Shown here: piece by piece, positions 59,601 through 64,000 of the stretch
How positions within the stretch are numbered: the stretch's first letter is position 1
How the letters are laid out: every line of letters starts with the position of its first letter
Program-made: the position numbers and the translations under genes
Notes under the pieces: generated by a model
The model's input: the letters and a program-made list of their open reading frames with translations, nothing else
Told to the model about the DNA's origin: nothing
Databases searched by the model: none
From: Apium graveolens
Lineage: Eukaryota; Streptophyta; Magnoliopsida; Apiales; Apiaceae
Length of the DNA: 64,000 bases
Assembly: GCF_009905375.1 (NCBI RefSeq)
Contig: NC_133647.1
Coordinates: forward strand, 130,922,673-130,986,672
Direction: 5' to 3'

Positions 59601-60667
59601 CTACCATTCCAAATCTCAAACTCTAATTATAACAACAAGATACCATAACATCCTACTCATCAAAATCACCTTATAATATATATGAACCTAGGGTTTGGAA
59701 ATGGTATACCTTCCTTGGAGTGGTGGGTAGAGCTAAGAAGCCTTAAGAAACTTTGAGAAGCCTTAGGAAAGCTTGGATCTTCAAGAAAACAAGACAAACT
59801 TCAAGTTAAAAATCTTGAAAACACTATTCATTGTCTTCTTCATTGGTTAAATGAAGAAGTTAGAGAAAGAATTAATGGCTTAAACTCATGATATAGCCAT
59901 AACTAAGCATGAAGATGATTAGGGAATTTTCTTACCAATTAAGGATGCTTGGATCTTGATTTTTGAAAAATCTACCCTTTAAAATGTGTAAAAGCCGAGA
60001 GCAAAGTGAAGAACAAGGCCTTGGTTGATTTTGATTTTTGATGAAATGATTTTGCTAGCTTGGTTGGCTTGGTTTTTGTTTTTGATTTAGCAAATTACTA
60101 CCTTGCCCTTGAATTTGTGTGGTTCTTATTCAACCACACCTCCTTCCTTCCTATGTCATGCTTACCTCATCCTCATGATGTCATCCTTCCTTCCTTGTCT
60201 TCTTTCTATTGGTTGGATGACATCATTCCCATTAATCCCTTTGATTAACTTCCTAATCGTTTGCCTAATGACCGCTGATCTGCTATACGGTTCGCTTAAC
60301 TTTCGTTCTCGTTTTATCGTTTGAAGGATCATACCCGGGATCTTATTACTTAGGTTCCCTTAACCTTTCTCAATATATTATATTCCTTCTATGATCCTCT
60401 TTTATAATCCTTTAATTTAAATCCTTTTTATCCTGTTACCTTATACTCAATTCTCTCCGTATATTGTGGATTTCCGGGAAAAACCAAAGTGTTCGGAATT
60501 GGATTCTGACGATCTTTACATACACTTATATACTCCATAGAGTACTAATAATATCCCATAAGATCAATAACAGAACCCCTACATAGCGTGGCATGAAAAG
60601 TTTTCTCATTCAGCAAAAACACTATTCATAAGGGTTTCAAAATTTTCCAAAAATTGGGGTTATTACA
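56650..60667 (-). repeat. 3' LTR of the reverse LTR-B element (4018 bp)
   Basis: Minus-strand start TGTAATAACCCC at 60667, end GGGGGTGTTACA at 56650. It aligns end to end with the solo LTR at 23941-28143, including the AT-rich middle and the ATCTACTCGGGATCCTCGACTCCCGG region (58594-58620), but has one minisatellite unit instead of five. The short frames in it (for example 60060-60324) are not genes. Confidence 0.92.
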
Positions 60668-60684
60668 GTCTCCCCTCCTTAAAA
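60668..60684 (-). promoter_or_regulatory. Polypurine tract of the reverse LTR-B element
   Basis: Minus strand TTTTAAGGAGGGGAGAC directly before the LTR start. Confidence 0.85.
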
Positions 60685-60689
60685 GGATT

Positions 60690-61445
60690 CCGTCCCGGAA
60701 TCAGATAGAAAATGAATAGGGATACCTTCCTTAGTATTGCACTTTCTAACTCTCAAGTCAATTCTCCACATTGTGGTCCTACCACCAAACTCTGCCTAGT
60801 TTGATAACCCTTCTCCTAAGCACTTGTTCCTTTTCACTCTATAACCCTTCCTGGTTGCTCCATATAGGTTACGTCGGGTTGCATATCTATGCGCTCATAT
60901 GCCTCTATTTATCTGGCATCTAAATTACACTTCCTTAACATTGATACGTGAAACACGTTACGAACTTGCTACAGGTTCTGGGTTAAGGCTAGCTCATATG
61001 CTAACTTCCCAAACGTCTTAATATATCCAAGGGTCCAACAAATTGTAGACTTAGCTTTCCTTTCTTTCCGAACCTCATCAATCCTTTCCAAGGGATACCT
61101 ATAACATTACTAGGTCCCCTATTTCATACTCTTTATCCTTTCATGTCAAATCAACATACTTATCATGTCCATCTTGGGCTACTACCAGCCGTCCTCTGAT
61201 TAGATCTATCATATCCTTGGTCCTTGGGACTACTGCGGGTCCGAGCATCTTGCGCTCTACAACTTCATCCTAACATAAGGGAGATCGACATTGTCTTCCC
61301 TCAAGGATCTCATACGGCGATATCTCAATACTGACATATGATCTATTGTCGTAAGAAAACTCAATCCGTGTTAAGTGATCATTCTAATTTCTTTCAAGTC
61401 TATTGCACAGACCCTCATTATAGCTTTTAACATTAAAGCTTTTAC
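60690..61445 (-). pseudogene. LTR-B integrase C-terminus and chromodomain remnant
   Basis: Minus-strand reading from about 61445: MRVCAIDLKEI, a damaged LSF/NNRS region and YEIL-type sequence. Then come GLMRFGKKGKLSLQFVGPL- and YELALTQNL-like integrase C-terminal motifs, VFHVSMLRKC, and an MQPDVTYMEQP-like segment near 60855-60900. The last 150 bp give EKEQVLRRRVIKLGRVWW and ENLT.ELESAILRK, which match a chromodomain. Several stops and at least two frame changes are present. Integrase inserts the cDNA and the chromodomain directs target choice in this clade; this copy is inactive. Confidence 0.75.
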
Positions 61446-62616
61446 TTCTCAATACCCATTCTTTTCCAGTTCGTAATCGCTACTACCTTCCGTTCCTAAT
61501 ATTATACTGGTTATACTTTTGCTCGTTAGCGTTCTATAACCTTTTAATAACCATGCCAACCTTAGTATCACGAATGTGTTTCCATTCCGAATACTACCAC
61601 AACTTTATTACTCCTTTTTCAGCTGTTTCTATTTTCCAAAATTTGATCAATCAAATAGAATTAAAGGAATTTGTTGAGAGATCACTATGATCATGAACAC
61701 TTGTTATATCGCATAGTTAGTACAGAAGGTGGCCAGCCTTTAGTACTTGACAAGCAATTAAACAATAGATGGTATCCTACTAGGCTTCTATCACACAGAT
61801 AGATAGTCATTCGGCAATACCTCCCCTTTTGGAAGGGTTGGTCTTCTCAGTTTATATGAAATGAAAGAAGAGAAAAGAACGAATTGAAGAGAATTGTATA
61901 TTCATAAAAATTTTATTGCCATAAAATATCTGGCTTGGAATCTACCTCTGAACTATAGAGGTTTGTCATAGAAGAACAAAACATATATGTATTTATATCA
62001 ACATCAAGTGTTATAGCATCACATTTCACGTGCCTAAATATTTTCGCTATCCCGTCCATCATTCTATGGACCCATGCTCTTCCTCGAGCTTATACACAAT
62101 TACCTTTGGAACTCCCTCGACATCGAAAATCGAATCTGGGATCTCATTCTAGACATCATCGTTACTTGAATTCTATGCTTGCACCGCAACCTTCCTCGTA
62201 TAATAATACGACTCTCTATTGATAAGAAAGAATAATAATTCACTAGGTAGATACTCTACTTAATTAGTCTATCAATGATAACTTATACACTACCACGACC
62301 CGATTAGTGGTACTCAATCTCAACACCCATTCCAATACAACTCTCACGGTTGTAATCAGCTCATTACTCGCAGAATCATTGCTGCCTTACTATGGTCCAC
62401 CACTGACCTACTGTAGTCATTCATTTTCCATGAAGTCTTAATAGCTAACCATACGGAGTCTATCCATGTCGTATCAAATCATTCTAAGGAGGTAACATAA
62501 TCACCACTCCTGATTCATGAAGAACACTCCTGATCCTGACATACATACATGACATGAAGCATATAAAATTGCAGAAGAGTTTCAATCAAAGCACCGATAG
62601 CGGGTTAATACCATTC
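61446..62616 (-). pseudogene. Decayed RT/integrase interval of the LTR-B element
   Basis: The position predicts RT, RNase H and the first half of integrase, but only about 1.2 kb separates the protease-linker remnant from the integrase end, where a full-length element would need about 2.5 kb. I cannot trace RT motifs with confidence, so a large deletion plus mutation is likely. Confidence 0.4.
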
Positions 62617-62886
62617 TTAATCATATGCCTTCAATAGAAGACTTAACTTAAAGGTTCGTGTAGTCCTTTTTGAAATATGGTCCTGGATTATTCTCAAGAT
62701 AGGACCTTCTAAGATAGATAGCCCGTTCATGGCGATTACACGAATTAAACCTTTACCTACTACTATTACGGTTGGGTATTGCACCGTCATCAGAAGGAAT
62801 GTCAATCTTCCAAACCATAATTCAACCTTCACATTTCTAACCATCATCACTGTATTCTTTTGGCACACGCGCCTATAATTATCCAC
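62617..62886 (-). pseudogene. LTR-B protease/linker remnant
   Basis: An 89-codon open stretch on the minus strand includes VELWFGRLTFLLMTVQYP, then VIAMNGLS and a basic tail. Its position and the MNGLS motif (compare MDWLS in gypsy proteases) suggest the C-terminal part of the aspartic protease before RT. The DTG-type active site is not visible, so this is tentative. Confidence 0.35.
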
Positions 62887-64000
62887 TTACCTTTAAAGTG
62901 TCGGCCACCTCTTTGGCCTTTCCTGATAGTAAAATTTCCTTACAGTCAATGTCTTTTTAACCACCTCCAAATAAATTTTCTACCTTATTTCCGATCACTG
63001 CTTGAGTGAAGATGTTTTCCTTAATATCTGATGAGTAAAAAAAAATCACCATTTTTCCATAAGTTATTGCCTCAGTCTTTAGAGGTTAATCACTGTCACG
63101 ACTGACTCTCAATCATACTTAGAACATCTTTTATCCTAGGCCCTAATTGCCCTGAACAATTTCGACCATTACTGGTTCGATCCATACTTTCTCGTGGTTT
63201 AACACGTGCCCCACTTGGCAACATTATAATTACGTCATATTTCCTTTATCAACATTTTTATTCTTGAGAATTTTGAATATTACCTTTCTCCTTGTAAACC
63301 TCTAAGGTTATCCTTCAATCGTTCTTCCTGTATTCCCTAGATACAGGGCATATCAAAATACCATTTACTAATACCAGAATCATAGTCTATATACTTCTGA
63401 AAAAAATTTCTCCATTGATCCTTAAAGGTTGTTACTACCTTAACCCTTTCCAATTCATACTGTCAAAACTCATACTATCCCTATTAAGGGTGAAATGCCA
63501 ACCTTTATGCATTCCCCTAGGATTCATTTTAAGTTACCGATGTTCTATCCTTAATTCCACCTTTAAAAGGTACCTGCATCCTTCCATGGATAAATAAGGT
63601 CATATATCCCTGATATGGGTATCTTATTCAATCATTCCCACCTCGATAGTAAATGCCTAATTTCACAATAACATCTGTATTCAAATGAGGTTAATAAATA
63701 TGGCCTCCAAAAGATAACAACGGTTATCCGCTTGTCTTGCCTAATTTGGTAACGATAACAAGGATGTTCTGGAAGATATTGGTCGTGTTCAACATGAACT
63801 TCTTCTTAATAATTCCTTATTTACTTTTGTTGTTTATCTCAACAGTCACCTCAATGTTGGGATATCTCTCATACCTGGCGTCTCCCTTTCTGGGTATCAA
63901 GCCACCGGTCTTACACTTCTCATTCTTGAAGGTCACTTCCTTCATCCAATTTTCCTAATTTCTTACTTCCTTGTCTCCTCAGTCTATCCGCGTCTCATTA
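62887..64000 (-). other. Decayed gag/zinc-knuckle part of the LTR-B element
   Basis: AT-rich, stop-laden sequence. Near 63200-63225 the minus strand gives CCQVGHV, which may be the last part of a CCHC zinc knuckle. Nothing else here can be assigned with confidence. Confidence 0.3.

Larger units (their letters stand above)
56650..64000 (-). mobile_element. Reverse-strand LTR-B chromovirus-like gypsy element, 5' end outside window
   Basis: On the minus strand, pol remnants run from 64000 to about 60690. A polypurine tract and a 4.0-kb LTR (60667-56650) follow, ending inside the CACTA gene. Readable pieces, in order, are a Cys/His zinc-knuckle-like motif near 63215, a protease-RT linker region, an integrase C-terminus and a chromodomain, as expected for a Tekay/Del-type chromovirus. 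Stops and deletions are frequent and no open polyprotein remains. Confidence 0.85.

Noticed and set aside
56650..60667. Reverse LTR-B copy as a solo LTR
   Set aside because: A polypurine tract, chromodomain and integrase remnants directly adjoin its inner end, so it is the 3' LTR of a larger element running off the window.

Overview
The window is plant nuclear DNA made almost wholly of nested transposable elements. I see no intact host gene, tRNA, rRNA, CRISPR array or bacterial-type operon. The lineages point to a flowering plant with a large, repeat-rich genome: Tat/Retand-type gypsy with a second RNase H, chromovirus-type gypsy with 3-4 kb LTRs, copia with initiator-tRNA-Met primer sites, a CACTA transposon and a hAT transposon. 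A eudicot is likely; I cannot name the species.

Layout. (1) 1-8568: 3' part of a plus-strand Tat/Retand-like Ty3/gypsy element, with a broken polyprotein, a spliced coiled-coil gene on the opposite strand and a 3' LTR ending at 8568. It sits in an older reverse-strand LTR remnant (8569-8719). (2) 8720-11581: reverse-strand LTR-like block. (3) About 11890-13700: reverse-strand, 5'-truncated copia remnant. (4) 14335-45833: one chromovirus-like gypsy element (Tekay-A here) with TSD CAAGC. It is expanded from about 11.4 to 31.5 kb by two copies of one copia family: copia-1 (20559-32707, TSD GGAAG, in the internal region) and copia-2 (36493-44470, TSD GGTTC, in the 3' LTR). Copia-1 itself holds a solo LTR of a second gypsy family (LTR-B; 23941-28143, TSD GCCGG). 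(5) 45839-49023: older sequence with possible minus-strand exon remnants and a 1.58-kb hAT element (47364-48943, 8-bp TSD). (6) 49024-49390: start of another LTR-B copy, cut by a CACTA transposon starting at 49391. The CACTA carries a 3-kb GTGGGCCCCAC/AT-rich array, a 176-bp tandem repeat and a broken TNP2 transposase gene. (7) 56650 to the window end: a reverse-strand LTR-B element inserted in that transposase gene.

How it works together. Five target-site duplications allow much of the order of insertion to be read: host-like locus, then Tekay-A, then the copia copies, then the LTR-B solo LTR; and LTR-B, then CACTA, then LTR-B again. Every coding region is damaged except the copia-2 gag. Both copia copies lack the same RT/RNase H segment, so they look like members of a non-autonomous lineage moved in trans.

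The strongest unexplained pattern is that several families have each amplified their own short palindromic word in non-coding DNA: GGACGCGYCC in the Tat element, TGACGTCA or GTAACGC hairpins in two versions of the copia leader, ATGACTC in LTR-B, and GTGGGCCCCAC in the CACTA. Most resemble plant transcription-factor sites.
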